This document shows positions 13,595 to 14,034 of a DNA stretch of 14,034 bases, piece by piece (within the stretch, counting starts at the first letter, position 1; every line of letters starts with the position of its first letter). The position numbers and the translations under genes were made by a program. Location of the stretch: assembly GCA_031288575.1 (NCBI GenBank), contig JAITRD010000304.1, positions 1 through 14,034 on the forward strand. The letters run 5' to 3'. A model generated the notes under the pieces. That model was not told where the DNA came from. It made no database searches and saw only the letters and a program-made list of their open reading frames with translations. This DNA comes from Treponema sp. (GTDB lineage: Bacteria > Spirochaetota > Spirochaetia > Treponematales > Breznakiellaceae).

Positions 13595-14034
13595 ATGAAC
13601 CGCGAACAGGTTTCGGCAAATTACGAATCCCTCAAGGCCGCCGCCCGGGACGCCCCGGCGGAGCCCGGGGTGTATATTATGCGGGACGGGGAAAACCGGA
13701 TCATTTATGTGGGGAAAGCCCGGGTTTTGAGGAACCGGCTGGGGAGTTATTTTTCCGGGGAAAAGGATATCAAAACCCGGACCCTGCTCCGCCACGCGGG
13801 AACCATTGAAACCATCATCGTTCCCAACGAATACGAAGCGCTGCTCCTGGAAAACACCCTCATCAAACAACATTCCCCCAAATACAATATCAACCTGAAG
13901 GACGGAAAAACCTACCCGGTGATCCGGATAAGCGCCGAGGCTTTTCCCCGGGTGTTCAGGACCCGGCATATTATTGAGGACGGCTCCCGTTACTTTGGGC
14001 CCTTCCCCAATATTCAGGCGGTGGACACCCTGCT
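13595..14034 (+). CDS. uvrC: UvrC, excinuclease ABC subunit C (5' part)
   Basis: The first 146 residues of the nucleotide-excision-repair nuclease subunit are present; the gene runs off the window. The GIY-YIG nuclease domain that makes the 3' incision is clear: PGVYIMRD near 26-33, IIYVGKARVLRNRLGSYF near 39-56, then NEYEALLLENTLIKQHSPKYNINLKD, and SRYFGPFPN near the end, all in the positions usual for UvrC. The ATG at 13595 gives the normal distance to PGVYIM. No Shine-Dalgarno lies in the usual place (the G-run at 13568-13574 is too far). A TAAAAT at 13576-13581 could be a -10 for a short or leaderless mRNA, with only a weak TTTAAA at -35. Confidence 0.93.
   Translation, partial: MNREQVSANYESLKAAARDAPAEPGVYIMRDGENRIIYVGKARVLRNRLGSYFSGEKDIKTRTLLRHAGTIETIIVPNEYEALLLENTLIKQHSPKYNINLKDGKTYPVIRISAEAFPRVFRTRHIIEDGSRYFGPFPNIQAVDTL

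Overview
The window looks like chromosomal DNA of a spirochaete, most likely a host-associated Treponema of the termite-gut type. I infer this from the feel of the proteins, the mid-range base composition, the strong AAGGAG/GGAGG ribosome sites and the many structured intergenic repeats. No rRNA or single diagnostic marker is present, so the assignment is tentative. No rRNA, tRNA, CRISPR array, transposase, integrase or phage gene was found.

Layout. (1) 1-199 is the 3' end of an unrecognised gene, followed by a terminator hairpin and two related inverted-repeat elements (339-673). (2) 815-1891 is a DapB_N/amine-dehydrogenase-like NAD(P) oxidoreductase. (3) 1953-2372 is a tandem array of about 147-base GC-rich units that look like repeated RNA structure. 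(4) 2600-3697 is a Gfo/Idh/MocA sugar oxidoreductase. (5) 3698-4367 is gene-free and ends in a very AT-rich promoter zone. (6) 4368-5036 is a HigA-like helix-turn-helix protein with a long histone-H1-like tail. (7) 5311-6159 (minus) is a two-domain VOC protein and 6482-7219 a sugar phosphate isomerase/epimerase; they are divergent. (8) 7283-7795 (minus) is a zinc-ribbon Nudix hydrolase, divergent from the 7881-8288 hotdog thioesterase. (9) 8295-9407 (minus) is D-Ala-D-Ala ligase. (10) 9728-12760 (minus) is a 1010-residue hybrid histidine kinase, divergent from a hemerythrin-like protein (12917-13396). (11) 13595 onward is the start of uvrC, cut by the window end.

The genes are mostly single transcription units, each with its own promoter or terminator, and do not form one pathway. 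The two oxidoreductases and the isomerase suggest sugar or polyol/amine metabolism but are separated by long repeat-filled gaps. Ddl and UvrC are housekeeping. The kinase/hemerythrin divergent pair could be a redox- or oxygen-related signalling locus, which is inference from position only.

The points most worth a second look are: the tandem array with a compensatory base-pair change; the hemerythrin in which both histidines expected at one iron are asparagine while every other ligand is kept; the HigA-like regulator with a lysine/arginine/alanine-rich tail and no toxin; a degenerate receiver inside the kinase; two genes whose predicted promoters sit right against the start codon (leaderless mRNAs); and a dispersed family of REP-like elements.
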